The notes beneath the pieces were generated by a model. The model did no database searches, had not been told where the DNA came from, and saw only the letters and a list, made by a program, of their open reading frames with translations. This document shows positions 44,404 to 53,929 of a stretch of 64,000 nt of DNA, piece after piece. Within the stretch, counting starts at the first letter, position 1, and each line of letters begins with the position of its first letter. Both the position numbers and the translations under genes were made by a program. Source of the stretch: CAZHCG01 sp046484285 (GTDB taxonomy: Bacteria; Myxococcota_A; Polyangia; JAAYKL01); NCBI GenBank assembly GCA_046484285.1, contig JAWOBP010000117.1:1-64000 (forward strand), in the 5' to 3' direction.

Positions 44404-45255
44404 ATGGGCCAGAGCAATCTTTCGTCGTCGTGTCTCGCCGCAGTCCTGGCCTTGGCGCTCGGCTGCAGCGCGGCCGACAGCAGCGACGGCTCGGGCGCGG
44501 ATGCCGATTCCGACACCGATACGGACACGGGCACGGACTCGGACACATGGGACACAGGGGACGGATCCGACACGGATTCGGGTTCCGATTCCGGCTCCGG
44601 CTCCGACACCGGCACGGATGCCGATACGGACGCCGACACCGATACGGACACCGACGCCGATACGGACACCGACACCGGTCCCTACTCTCATACGATCGAG
44701 ATCGACGGGGTCAACGATTTCACCTCCGCCGAGACGTTCGCGACCACCTCGGAGGGCTATAGCGGCTACCTGGCCTGGGACGGCGCCTACTTCTACCTCG
44801 GAATGGAGGGGCCGGACGTCGGCGCCGGCGGGACGAGGTGGTTGCTGGCCTACCTGAGCGGAACGCCGGGCAGCGCGGTCGGCCAGACGTACAACACCCA
44901 GCAGCCGACCCTGCCGTTCGATGCGGCCCACCACCTGCGCTGGCGCACCGACGGCGGCTACACCAACGTGATGGAGTGGAGCGGCTCGGCGTGGCAGGAC
45001 GCGGGCTGGGATTTTGCCGGCGACGTCTACCACGACGGGCAGTACGTGGAGGTCCGCCTCCCTCGCGGCGATCTGGGCGCGCCGACGCTGCTGTCCGCGC
45101 ATCTCTCGATGGTCGACGAGGCGGACGGCTCGGAGTGGACCTACGCGGGGGTGCCGGAGACGTCGTTCAGCGACGGCTTGGATCCGGACTACCAGGCGTG
45201 CTTCGAGTTCGATCTGAACGGGAACGCCGCGCCCGGAGACTACTCGCCACAGTGA
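44404..45255 (+). CDS. Asp-repeat lipoprotein with DOMON/CBM9-like domain
   Basis: A 283-residue lipoprotein. AAGGAG lies eight bases before the ATG, and lipid Cys21 follows LALALG. The Asp/Ser/Thr/Gly linker spans residues 31-92. The rest is a beta-sandwich (HTIEIDGVNDFTSAETFATTSEGYSGYLAWDGAYFYLGMEGPD...YVEVRLPRGDLG) like the CBM9/DUF1083 or DOMON group, known for sugar or haem binding; the ligand is uncertain. Few Cys. It overlaps no gene; a metallo-hydrolase follows 41 bp later. Surface display is inferred. Confidence 0.75.
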   Translation: MGQSNLSSSCLAAVLALALGCSAADSSDGSGADADSDTDTDTGTDSDTWDTGDGSDTDSGSDSGSGSDTGTDADTDADTDTDTDADTDTDTGPYSHTIEIDGVNDFTSAETFATTSEGYSGYLAWDGAYFYLGMEGPDVGAGGTRWLLAYLSGTPGSAVGQTYNTQQPTLPFDAAHHLRWRTDGGYTNVMEWSGSAWQDAGWDFAGDVYHDGQYVEVRLPRGDLGAPTLLSAHLSMVDEADGSEWTYAGVPETSFSDGLDPDYQACFEFDLNGNAAPGDYSPQ

Positions 45256-45296
45256 GCACGGCGCGCGAAGAGTTTTCCGGAGCACTGGAGGTATTC

Positions 45297-46196
45297 ATGC
45301 AGCCCGAGAGACTGGAGCTGATCGACCTGGACCAGCCCCGCGAGGGATACAGGCGCTTCATCGGCTGCTGGCTGTGGCGCGACGACGGCCTGTGCGCGAT
45401 CGTCGACCCCGGACCGCGCTCCAGCGTAGAGCACCTGCTGGGAGAGCTGCGGCGGCGCGGTGTCGCCTCGCTGGATTTGGTGCTGCTGACCCATGTCCAC
45501 CTCGACCACGCCGGCGGCGTCGCAGAGGTGCTCGAGGCCTTTCCCGGCGCTCGCGCCTACTGCCACCCGCGCGGTCGCCCGCACGTGGAGAACCCGAAAA
45601 AGCTGTGGGAAGGCTCCCAAAGAGTGCTGGGCGAGGTCGCCGCGATGTACGGCCGGCCGCGCCCGGTGCCCTCCGCCTCGCTGGCCGGAGAGGAGGAGCT
45701 TGGCGAGCGCGGAATCGAGGCGATCCCCACGCCGGGCCACGCTCCGCACCACGTCTCGTTCCTGCTGGACGGCGTGCTGTTCGCCGGCGAGGCGTTCGGC
45801 GCGCGCCTGCCGCTGTCCGGGGGGCGGAGCTACCTGCGTCCCGCAACGCCGCCGCGCTTCTTTCCCCGGCGCGCGCTGGAATCGATCGAGCGGCTGGCCG
45901 CGCTGGAGCCCGAGCCCGAGCTGACCGCGTTCGCCCACTGGGGGTCGGTGCGCGGAGCAAGGGAGACGTCGCGAATCGCGGCCGAGCAGATCGACTCCTG
46001 GCTGGAGGCGATTCGAGAGCTGAGCGACGCCGCGCCCAGCGAGCTGGAAGATCTGGTCTTTCGCAGGCTGCAGCGGACCGATCCGTGGTTCGGGCGCGGC
46101 CGCTTCGACGAGCTGGACGAGGACCTGCGAGCGCGCGAGCGGCACTTCTTCGCCAACACCCTGGAAGGGATGCTGGGACATATACGCGCGAGGTGA
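45297..46196 (+). CDS. metallo-beta-lactamase-fold hydrolase (glyoxalase II-like)
   Basis: A 299-residue MBL protein. The ATG at 45297 has GGAGGT six bases upstream; further upstream the frame overlaps the lipoprotein. Metal ligands lie in LLTHVHLDHAGG (HxHxDH), TPGHAPHHVSFL and a later His in FAHWG. The fold with an elongated C-terminal helical region is like ComEC/glyoxalase-type or flavo-MBL hydrolases. The substrate is unknown. No signal peptide, so cytoplasmic. Its stop is 48 bp from the convergent leucine-rich-type lipoprotein gene. Confidence 0.82.
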   Translation: MQPERLELIDLDQPREGYRRFIGCWLWRDDGLCAIVDPGPRSSVEHLLGELRRRGVASLDLVLLTHVHLDHAGGVAEVLEAFPGARAYCHPRGRPHVENPKKLWEGSQRVLGEVAAMYGRPRPVPSASLAGEEELGERGIEAIPTPGHAPHHVSFLLDGVLFAGEAFGARLPLSGGRSYLRPATPPRFFPRRALESIERLAALEPEPELTAFAHWGSVRGARETSRIAAEQIDSWLEAIRELSDAAPSELEDLVFRRLQRTDPWFGRGRFDELDEDLRARERHFFANTLEGMLGHIRAR

Positions 46197-46244
46197 CGCC
46201 GCGCCGCGACGGTTGCGGCCCCCGGCCGGCGAGCGGGCAAGCCG

Positions 46245-47378
46245 TCACTCGCCGCAGCTTCCCTCGTCGTCGTTGCCCGAGATCGACCAGTCTCCGTTCC
46301 AGCCGTATCCCTGGAGCTGCTCCACGAGCAGCTCGGCCTCGCAGGTGGGCAGGGCCTGGTTGTCGCTGATCGTCAGGTCGGGGTCGTAGGACTCGCCGAT
46401 CGATTCCAGGCTGTCGAGACCGAGGTGCGCAAGCGAGCCGTTGCCGTGGATCGAGAGCGTGCCGCCGATCTCGGCCAGGTCGCTCAGCCCGGACAGGTCG
46501 ACGAGCGAGGCGTTGTCGTGGACCTGGACCAGCCAGCCGACCCACTCCAGGCCGCTCAGCCCTTCGACGTGGAGCAGCGAGTCGTTGCCCGAGACCAGCA
46601 GCATCGACGGTACATCGCCGAGGCCGCTCAACCCGTCGATGTTCTGAAGCGCCGGGTTGTTCCAGATCGTGATCTCCTCGACCTGGCCGGAGAGCGACGA
46701 GAGACCGTCGAGGTCGACCAGCGAGGGGTTGGACTCGATGTTGAGGTCGCCCTGGATCTCGACGAGCGACTCGAGACCTTCCACGCTGGTCAGGATGTCG
46801 TTGTTGGCCACGGTCAGCGGGCCATAGACCTCCTCGAGCGCCGAGAGGCCCGCGATGCTCTCCAGCTCGGGATTGAAGCCGACGAAGACCGCCGCCGCGT
46901 CGCGCAGGGAGAAAAGCGCGTCGAGCTGCTGGAGCTCGGGATTGTTCCAAATCGAGACGTGTTCCGATGTCCTCTCGAGGCACTCCACGCCGTGGAGCCC
47001 GGTGCACTCCGGGCAGGTGACGATCAGCTCCCCGTCGATCTCCACGTGGCCGGCCAGCGCGGCGAGGTCGGCGGCCGACTCGGCGAGCACGTCGCCGGAC
47101 CAGGTGCCGGCCGTGCAGGTCGAGGTGTCTGTATCTGAATCGGAATCCGTGTCGGTGTCGGTGTCGATGTCCGAGTCCGCATCCGAGTCAATGTCTGAAT
47201 CGGCGTCCAGGTCGGAGCCCGAGCTCGTGTCCCGCGTGTCCGATTCCGTGTCGGAATCGTCGCCGGATTCGGAGCCCTGGCCGGCGCCTCGCCAGCAGCC
47301 GGAGGCGGTCCAGAGAAGCGCGAGACAGGCGAGAGCGGCTCGTGCTCCCGCAAAGCTATTGGTGCTGATGCTGTCCAT
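46245..47378 (-). CDS. Asp-repeat lipoprotein with receptor-L/leucine-rich-type solenoid
   Basis: A 377-residue lipoprotein: signal with lipid Cys28 (TASGC), Asp-Ser/Asp-Thr linker (40-87), two Cys pairs, then about eight 23-26-residue solenoid repeats of the form 'LTVANNDILTSVEGLESL' and 'ITIWNNPALQNIDGLSGL'. The repeats match receptor L-domain/LRR-like surface proteins of Myxococcota and planctomycetes. Probably a surface binding scaffold. AAGGAT precedes the ATG. It is divergent from the TPR/PEGA gene at 47462, with an 83-bp AT-richer spacer that likely holds both promoters. Confidence 0.82.
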   Translation of the reverse strand: MDSISTNSFAGARAALACLALLWTASGCWRGAGQGSESGDDSDTESDTRDTSSGSDLDADSDIDSDADSDIDTDTDTDSDSDTDTSTCTAGTWSGDVLAESAADLAALAGHVEIDGELIVTCPECTGLHGVECLERTSEHVSIWNNPELQQLDALFSLRDAAAVFVGFNPELESIAGLSALEEVYGPLTVANNDILTSVEGLESLVEIQGDLNIESNPSLVDLDGLSSLSGQVEEITIWNNPALQNIDGLSGLGDVPSMLLVSGNDSLLHVEGLSGLEWVGWLVQVHDNASLVDLSGLSDLAEIGGTLSIHGNGSLAHLGLDSLESIGESYDPDLTISDNQALPTCEAELLVEQLQGYGWNGDWSISGNDDEGSCGE

Positions 47379-47461
47379 GGCAAGATCCTTTTTAACATGG
47401 TAGAGATCAAATTTGAAAAAGCCAGTTGACCTACCGAGCCACTCTTGAGGGAGTCGGTACG

Positions 47462-48460
47462 ATGCGGATTTCGATCGCCGGGTGGACGCTGCTCGTCTTT
47501 TGCCTGGGGCTGTGTCGCGCAGGTGCGGTGCGGGCCGACGAGTCGAGCAGCGAGCGGGCCAAGCGGCACTTCAATCGTGGGACCGAGCTGTTCGATGCCG
47601 GCGAGCACGCCGAGGCGGTCGCCGAGTTCCGCGAGGCAAACAGGATCAAGCCGACCTGGAAGCTGCTCTACAGCATCGGGCAGTGCGAGGCGCTGCTCAA
47701 GAGACACGGCCGCGCACTGGACGCCTTCGAGGCCTACCTTTCCAAAGGGGGCGACGACGTGCCTCCGGATCGGCGCCAGGAGGTGCTCGCCGAGATAGAT
47801 CGCCTGCGGCGCCTGGTGGGCGCCTTGGACGTCTCGGCGCCGGACGGAGGGCGGATTCTGGTGGACGGCGATCCGCGCGGCACGGCTCCGCTGCCGGGCC
47901 GCCTGCGGGTAGCCGCCGGTGTCGACCACGTGGTCGAGCTGGTGATCGACGGGGAGGCCGTCGACAGACGCGAGGTGCGGGTCGGCGGCCGGGAGAGGAT
48001 CGAGGTCGTACTCGGCCCGGAAGCGGCCGAGCCCACCTCGGTGGACGCCGGACGAGGCGAGGTGGAGAGCGAGTCCGATCCGGAAGGCGGTGGTCCTGCC
48101 GATCGGTCGGACGACCTGCGCATCCTGGGTTGGGTGTCAATCGGCATGGGGAGCGCGCTGCTCGCCGGCGGAGCCGTGACCGGCGGTCTGGCGTTGAGCC
48201 TCGATTCCGATCTCGAGTCGGATTGCTCCGCCAACGGCTGCCCGCCCGACAGGCACGACGACCTCGACAGGCGCGACGCGCTGGCGCTGACCACCGACGT
48301 GCTGCTCGGGGTGGGAGCCGCGGCGGCCGTGACCGGGGTGCTGCTGCTGACCGTCTTTTCCGGCGGTGCGGAGACGCGGCCGGAGGCGGAGGGCTCCTTG
48401 GCCTTGACGCCGACGGTCCTCGAAACCGGCGGTGGGCTGAGCTTGCGAGGGAGGTTCTGA
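47462..48460 (+). CDS. TPR/PEGA-domain membrane-associated protein (second copy)
   Basis: A 332-residue homologue of the protein at 28939-30036. Signal ending VRAD, TPR helices (ERAKRHFNRGTELFDAGEHAEAVAEFREANRIKPTWKLLYSIGQCEALLKRHGRALDAF), PEGA-like strands (GRILVDGDPRGTAPL), an acidic linker and two membrane helices with a CSANGC loop between them. The ATG at 47462 follows GAGGGAG. Its stop overlaps the next lipoprotein start by three bases (TGATG). Having the same order and coupling twice suggests a module in which this protein presents, sorts or anchors its lipoprotein partner. That role is inference. Confidence 0.78.
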   Translation: MRISIAGWTLLVFCLGLCRAGAVRADESSSERAKRHFNRGTELFDAGEHAEAVAEFREANRIKPTWKLLYSIGQCEALLKRHGRALDAFEAYLSKGGDDVPPDRRQEVLAEIDRLRRLVGALDVSAPDGGRILVDGDPRGTAPLPGRLRVAAGVDHVVELVIDGEAVDRREVRVGGRERIEVVLGPEAAEPTSVDAGRGEVESESDPEGGGPADRSDDLRILGWVSIGMGSALLAGGAVTGGLALSLDSDLESDCSANGCPPDRHDDLDRRDALALTTDVLLGVGAAAAVTGVLLLTVFSGGAETRPEAEGSLALTPTVLETGGGLSLRGRF

Positions 48461-49464
48461 TGAGTTGCCGCGAGTTCGTCGCGCCGTCTTTGTTCCTGGC
48501 CCTGCTCGGCGGTTGCAGCCTGGTGATGGAGGACTACGGCAAGAGCTCGGACGCGGGCGGAGACGCCGACGCGGACACGGATGCGGACAGCGACGCGGAT
48601 GCAGACACGGACAGTGACGCCGACACCGACTGCGAGTGCACGAGCGCGGACGGCCCCTGCTGCGACGGATGTCATTTCTACTCCGCCGGCGACCAGTACG
48701 CATGTGAAAACATGGCCGAGTACGGCTGCTCGCAGGAGATGACCTGTGGAGCAGACGCGATGGTGCGCGGCGGTGTGCGCTACTGCACCGGCGGCACGGC
48801 CGCGTGCGAAGGGGAAGCCGTCTGGAACGAGTGGGTGACGGACCAGCAATGCGGCCAGGATTCTTATTGTCTGCTAGAGGAGCCCGGCCAGCCCGCTGAC
48901 TGCATGCACTGCCCGCACGGGTGCGACGACGAGATCGACGGGTTGTGCTACCCCGAGTGCGATCCCCACGACGATCCCTGTTGCTCGGACACCGGCCTGT
49001 TGGGCGGATGGTACGACAGCGCCGAAGACATCTGCTGGGAGAACCCGGTGGGTTCCACGAGCTACACGTACGCGGATGCCGACCTCTATTGCGACAATCT
49101 CGAGATCAACGGTTTCGGGCTCTGGCGGCTGCCGACGATCGACGAGCTGCGCGGCCTGGTCGTCGGGTGCTCGGGAACGGCCACCGGTGGAGGCTGCGGA
49201 GTTACCGAGGTCGGAGACTGCCTCGACGAGAGCTGCGGTTCGTCGGCCGATTGCTTGGGTTGCAGCGAGGGAGAGGGCGGCGGGACTTCCGGCTGTTACT
49301 GGAGCGAGGAGCTGGAAGGCGTCGGCAGTTGCGGAACCTACTGGTCGTCGAGCCTGGTGTCCGGCAGCAGCGGGAGCGTCTGGTGCATCGATTTTCTGGA
49401 TGCCCACGTCAGCAACTGGGCGACGGTCTACGAGTGCAACGTGCGCTGCGTGCGAGCTCCGTGA
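48460..49464 (+). CDS. Asp-repeat lipoprotein with Lcl/DUF1566-type domain
   Basis: A 334-residue lipoprotein. Lipid Cys19 follows LFLALLGG. The Asp-Ala/Asp-Ser linker is at residues 34-57. A Cys-rich region (58-180, about 20 Cys) precedes a C-terminal DUF1566/Lcl-type domain with SYTYADADLYCDNLEINGFGLWRLPTIDELRGL and TYWSSSL, a fold used in collagen-like and surface proteins. Starts inside the stop of its TPR/PEGA partner. It converges with the large beta-helix gene with a four-base gap. Its Cys number implies dependence on envelope disulfide formation. Confidence 0.82.
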   Translation: MSCREFVAPSLFLALLGGCSLVMEDYGKSSDAGGDADADTDADSDADADTDSDADTDCECTSADGPCCDGCHFYSAGDQYACENMAEYGCSQEMTCGADAMVRGGVRYCTGGTAACEGEAVWNEWVTDQQCGQDSYCLLEEPGQPADCMHCPHGCDDEIDGLCYPECDPHDDPCCSDTGLLGGWYDSAEDICWENPVGSTSYTYADADLYCDNLEINGFGLWRLPTIDELRGLVVGCSGTATGGGCGVTEVGDCLDESCGSSADCLGCSEGEGGGTSGCYWSEELEGVGSCGTYWSSSLVSGSSGSVWCIDFLDAHVSNWATVYECNVRCVRAP

Positions 49465-49468
49465 TCGT

Positions 49469-52400
49469 TCATGGCTGGTACTCGTAGGCGCCCACGTCGC
49501 TCAGCGTGCCGGAGTCGCCGGTGCCGCTCACGTCGACGCGCGGCAGCCGTTCGAAATCGGTCTGCGGCGCATGAGTGTCGTCTCCCACGTCGATGCACGG
49601 CGAGCCGCCGCTGAGGTGAAAGTCGTGGATCTGGCAGGTCGAGCCCTGGGCCACGCCCTGCGCGGTGGCGTCTCCCAGCACCCTGAGGCTGGACTGCCAG
49701 TTGGAGAGAATCAAAAACCACAGCACCTGGCTGTCGGTCGTGACGACGCGCAGGAAGCGTCCCGCGTGCTCGTCCTCCTCCCACCCGGGCGAGCCGGAGA
49801 TCGCGATCGAGGTGAGCGCCCAATCGTCCCAGGTGTCGGCCGATTCGATATCACCGGCGAACACCTGGCCGATCCAGTCGGGAGTTCCGGAAAAGACGTT
49901 CTGCGCAGTATCGGTAAGGCCGTCGATGTCGCTGTAGGAAGCGGAGACGCTGTCGGACGAGTAATTCAGCTCGCCTGGGTCGTCGTTCCACAGGATCGAG
50001 TTGACGACATCGATCTCGCCGCCGGTCGAGCGGACAAGGGCGCCGGGCGAGGATTCGGCCGAGTTGGCGGTCAGCGTGGAGTTGGTGACCAGAATGCTGG
50101 ACTGGGACATTTCGTAGGGCTGAGCTCCGCCGACGGCGCCGGCTCCGTTTACGGCCCGGTTGCCGACCGCCAGCGAGCTCGTGATTTCACAAGAGCCCAT
50201 CCAGCAGTCGACAGCGCCGGCGCTGCCAAACGAGACGTTGCCGGCGAAGATCGTGCGTTCCACTTGCGCGCCGTTGTCGAACGACACCGCGCCGCCCACC
50301 GAGGTTTGGTAGTTGTCGGAGCTGTTGGACTGGAACACGCAGTCGCGGATGACAGCCTCGGTGTTGTTGCCGAAGTAGGCGCCCCCTCCGAACTGCCCGA
50401 CCGAGTTGTCTGCCAGCAGGCAGTCTTCCAGCGTCGCCGTTCCCTCGCCGAGGGCGGTGACCCCCCCGCCACCCGTGCTCGCGGCGTTTCCGGTGATGAC
50501 GCAGTTGCGCACGGTGATCGAGCTGTTTTCCAGGTGGATGCCGCCGCCCATCTCTCCGACGTCGATCGCTCCTCCGCCCGAGATGTAGAAACCGTCCAGC
50601 ACGACATCGGTCAGATTCGATCCCGAGACCACGGACGAAACGCTCTGGGCCGGCGATGCGGTTCCTTCTCGGCCCTCCAGGTGGGTGCGATACAGGCGGG
50701 GCCTGCGTGCTTGAACGCAGTTGCCGGTGTAGTCCGAGCCGCTGAAGCCGCCCAGCAGATCCACGTGGTCGGCGAGCTGAATCGTGTCGGTCGAATCTCC
50801 CTGGAAGGCGTAGTGTGTTCCGCCCGAGACCCAGACCTGGCAGTTGCCCAGCTCGCTCTGCTGTGCGTATGCGGCCGCCGCTGCATCGATGCCTTCTTGC
50901 AGATCTTCGAGGCCGTTCTCCCAGCTGAGGCCGTCGTGGGGCGTGGTTCCGCCTCCGGAGTTGATGACCATCCGCGCGCAGACCCGCGAGTCATGAGCGC
51001 CCATGTCGGTCACGACTCCGCTCTCGCCGCGCTCGAACAGGTCGACGCGCGTGTTGCCCCAGGCGTCGAGATCGGGGGCGCCCGCGTCCTCGCCGGTGTC
51101 GACGCAGGGAGAGGCGGGACCGATGCGCGGATCGTAGATCTCGCCGAACGGAACCTCCTCGTTGACCGCGTCCGAGGGGTCGCCGAGCACCCGGAGGCTT
51201 TCCTCGTCGTTGTCCACGATCATGAAGTGGCGCGGGTCGGACGACATCGAGTCCGGCCTCAGGTACGAGCCGATCAGCGCGTCCGGCTCGATTTTTTCGG
51301 CGGAAGAGAGCATCACCTCGCTGGCCAGCTGTTGCGGATCGTAGGTGATCGATTCGATCTCGGGTGAGAAGCCCGTCCCGCAGCGGAAGAAGCGCGGGTA
51401 CTGTGAAATGTTGCCGGAGCTTCCGGAGTGGCCCCCGGTGCTGATCGCCGAGCTCGAGATGACGAACGACGCTCCGGCCCCGATCGACACGTCTTCGGGC
51501 TGCCAGGTGGAGAGGATCCGGTTGTTCCAGATGATGCTGGAGAAGACCTCCGCGCCGCCGGAGTCGATGCAGATACCTCCGCCGGAGGATGCCCCGTTTT
51601 CCAGCACGGTGCAGTTTCGCATCGTCAAGTCGCCGTTTCCCTCCATGTAGACGCCGCCGCCACAGTCCGTGCCCCTGTTGCCCTCGATCACGGTGTTGAG
51701 CAGCGTGGCGCCGCCCATGGTCACGTTGACCGCTCCGCCGTCGCCGTACGAGTCGTTGGCCGTAAAAAAGCTCGCCTCGATGCTCAGCAGCGAATCGTAG
51801 GAAAAGACGCCGCCTCCCTGCGGAGACTTGTTGGCGGTGAAACGGCAGCCGGAGATCGTGATTTCGGAGCCGAAGTCGGGCTGTAGGCCGCCACCGGTCT
51901 CCAGCGCTTCGTTGCTGTTGAACGTGCAGCCGGTCAGCTCGAGAGTGGAGCCGTTGGTGTAGACTGCGCCGCCCCAGTCGGCGCGATTGCCGGCGAAGAC
52001 ACAGCTTTTCACCTGCATCTGCGACGTCGCGGGGACGTAGAGCCCGCCGCCGGCATTGTGGTTGTCGTAGTCGCCGGTGGCGTCGCCGCCGGAGATCGTC
52101 AGGCCGTCGAGCTCGGCGCCGTTTGCGCCGGTGACAACGTGGTAGACGGCGGACTGGATTTCGTTTTCGACCCAGCCGCCGTGCAGCAGTGCGACGTGCT
52201 GCTCGATGTCGCGTTCGTCGAGATTCGACTCGTTGCCGGAGAATCCGCCGTAGACTGCCAGGTCGGGGCAAAGCGCGATCGTATCCTCCGGGGCTGTGGC
52301 GAAGACCTGGTACACGCCCTCGGCGATCCAGACTTCCGCCTCGGCGATGTCGGCCTCCTGGCCCTCGATCATCTGGCAGGCGGTTTCCACCCCTTCCACC

Positions 52401-52972
52401 GCGTCATAGAAGGCGGTTTCCCAGGAGTCGCCGTCCGGGTCGGACGCGGTGGAATCGATATCGACGTGAATGCGCAGCACGTCGCAGGCATCGCCGATCC
52501 ACCCGGGCAGGCAGTCGGTGCAGTCGCCGGCGGGATCGAAATTGCCCAGGCACTCCTCGCAGCCGCTCTCCGGGTCCCACGGTTCGGGGCAGAGATCGCA
52601 CTCGGGAGGCGAGGTCCAGTTGCCGGTGCACTGGCACTCGGCGTTCTCCTCGTCGATCTCCACGCACTCGGCGTTGGCGCCGCATTCCGACTCCATCTCC
52701 TCTTGCGTATCGCAAGAATCGAACCAGTAGACATCACCGTCGACGCAACCCGTATGATCGTGAGAAGCACAGGCGGTTCCGGTGTCGGTATCGGCGTCTG
52801 TGTCCGTATCGGCATCGGTGTCGGCGTCAGTGTCCGCGTCGATGTCCGCATCGGAATCGGCGTCGGAGTCCGCGTCTGTCGCGCCGTCGCCGTCGCTCTC
52901 GGGCACGATCAACGAACAGCCGGAGGCTGCCAGGAACAGGAACAACGAGATGCCGGTTGACCGCAATAGCAT
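49469..52972 (-). CDS. large Asp-repeat lipoprotein with EGF-like region and two tandem beta-helix halves
   Basis: A 1167-residue protein. The ATG at 52972 has GGGAGGT four bases upstream; starting there gives MLLRSTGISLFLFLAASGC with lipid Cys19. The Asp linker spans 27-66, then a Cys-rich EGF/laminin-like region (67-165). Two similar right-handed beta-helix halves follow (about 167-660 and 662-1167), each beginning with an SWE-type segment, a 'VWIAEGVY/VWVSGGTHY' strand, 'DTI.L' and GGFSG, and closing with 'SLRVLGD...SPCVD/SPCID'. The helices resemble the polymorphic outer-membrane/right-handed-parallel-beta-helix repeats used in adhesins and polysaccharide lyases. No catalytic residues were identified. 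Confidence 0.83.
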   Translation of the reverse strand: MLLRSTGISLFLFLAASGCSLIVPESDGDGATDADSDADSDADIDADTDADTDADTDTDADTDTGTACASHDHTGCVDGDVYWFDSCDTQEEMESECGANAECVEIDEENAECQCTGNWTSPPECDLCPEPWDPESGCEECLGNFDPAGDCTDCLPGWIGDACDVLRIHVDIDSTASDPDGDSWETAFYDAVEGVETACQMIEGQEADIAEAEVWIAEGVYQVFATAPEDTIALCPDLAVYGGFSGNESNLDERDIEQHVALLHGGWVENEIQSAVYHVVTGANGAELDGLTISGGDATGDYDNHNAGGGLYVPATSQMQVKSCVFAGNRADWGGAVYTNGSTLELTGCTFNSNEALETGGGLQPDFGSEITISGCRFTANKSPQGGGVFSYDSLLSIEASFFTANDSYGDGGAVNVTMGGATLLNTVIEGNRGTDCGGGVYMEGNGDLTMRNCTVLENGASSGGGICIDSGGAEVFSSIIWNNRILSTWQPEDVSIGAGASFVISSSAISTGGHSGSSGNISQYPRFFRCGTGFSPEIESITYDPQQLASEVMLSSAEKIEPDALIGSYLRPDSMSSDPRHFMIVDNDEESLRVLGDPSDAVNEEVPFGEIYDPRIGPASPCVDTGEDAGAPDLDAWGNTRVDLFERGESGVVTDMGAHDSRVCARMVINSGGGTTPHDGLSWENGLEDLQEGIDAAAAAYAQQSELGNCQVWVSGGTHYAFQGDSTDTIQLADHVDLLGGFSGSDYTGNCVQARRPRLYRTHLEGREGTASPAQSVSSVVSGSNLTDVVLDGFYISGGGAIDVGEMGGGIHLENSSITVRNCVITGNAASTGGGGVTALGEGTATLEDCLLADNSVGQFGGGAYFGNNTEAVIRDCVFQSNSSDNYQTSVGGAVSFDNGAQVERTIFAGNVSFGSAGAVDCWMGSCEITSSLAVGNRAVNGAGAVGGAQPYEMSQSSILVTNSTLTANSAESSPGALVRSTGGEIDVVNSILWNDDPGELNYSSDSVSASYSDIDGLTDTAQNVFSGTPDWIGQVFAGDIESADTWDDWALTSIAISGSPGWEEDEHAGRFLRVVTTDSQVLWFLILSNWQSSLRVLGDATAQGVAQGSTCQIHDFHLSGGSPCIDVGDDTHAPQTDFERLPRVDVSGTGDSGTLSDVGAYEYQP

Positions 52973-53108
52973 GTGACCTCCCAATCGAGCTGGATGTCAT
53001 TTCAAAAATGAATACATGATCAGTCCCGAGACATGAAGACCATTCTAGTTGAAACGGCGATTGTCTTGGAACCATATTCTCAAAGGCTCGGGTAGAGCGG
53101 GAAGCGAA

Positions 53109-53792
53109 TCAGGTGCTGGCGCCGCCTGCAAATGCGGCGGTCAGCTTGGCGAGCGCCTCGGTGGCCATCGCCGGGATTCCCTGGATCTCGGCCTGCACGT
53201 CCTGGATCTGGGCCTGGACGTCGCCCTTGACCTGGGCCAGCGAGTCCAGGTCGGCCTGGGCCTGGGCCTTGTTTTCGGCGCTGGCCAGCGGGTTGCCGAG
53301 CTTGGCCGTGGCCGTGGTCTGGATCTCGGTCGCCAGCACCGGCACCTTGGCTATGGCACCGGCGGCCTTGGTGCCCAGGAGCTTGACGCGCTCCGGTGTC
53401 GCCTCGAGTCCCTCGACGATCGCCTGGAGCTTGCCCAGGACCGCCTCGACCTCGGCGCGCGCCTCGGCCTCCAGGTCCATGTTCGCATCGATCGAAACGG
53501 TTCCGTTCTCGACCGTGGCCGAGGCCATCGACATCAACGACTCGGCGTCCAGGTTCAGCTTCTGGGGCAGGACCGTGATCTCGTCGACCACCGCCTGGCT
53601 GTCGTTGATCGGCTGCATCAGCTCGTCGATTCCGGCCTGCAGCTCTGTCGACAGACCCTTGAGTTCGTCCATGGCGCTGAGATCCACCTCCGCCTCGGCC
53701 GAGGTGTCGCCGCTTTTGCCCTTGCTTCCGCCGCAAGCGACGAGGGAGACTGCCAGGAGCAGGGTAGAGGCAACTGCGAAAGCTCGTTTCAT
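53109..53792 (-). CDS. alpha-helical lipoprotein of unknown function
   Basis: A 227-residue lipoprotein; AAGGAAGG lies seven bases before the ATG, and lipid Cys20 follows AVSLVAC. The mature protein is predicted almost wholly helical, Ala/Glu/Leu/Gln-rich with few aromatic residues, and probably forms a long coiled-coil bundle (LSTELQAGIDELMQPINDSQAVVDEI, LASAENKAQAQADLDSLAQVKGDVQAQIQDVQAEI). No Cys other than the lipid one. It lacks the Asp-Xaa linker seen in its neighbours. No family recognised. It lies downstream of the TPR membrane protein on the same strand (137-bp gap). Confidence 0.72.
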   Translation of the reverse strand: MKRAFAVASTLLLAVSLVACGGSKGKSGDTSAEAEVDLSAMDELKGLSTELQAGIDELMQPINDSQAVVDEITVLPQKLNLDAESLMSMASATVENGTVSIDANMDLEAEARAEVEAVLGKLQAIVEGLEATPERVKLLGTKAAGAIAKVPVLATEIQTTATAKLGNPLASAENKAQAQADLDSLAQVKGDVQAQIQDVQAEIQGIPAMATEALAKLTAAFAGGAST

Positions 53793-53929
53793 TTCGTGCC
53801 TTCCTTTCTTTTGCTTCCAGACTGCAAAAGAACTCTGTGGGCGCTGGCAAGGCGCCGGTTTTTCTCTCGACGGCCCGTTGCGATTGAAAATTATCAGAAA
53901 AAAGCCGGAAAGAAATGCCAATTGAACAC

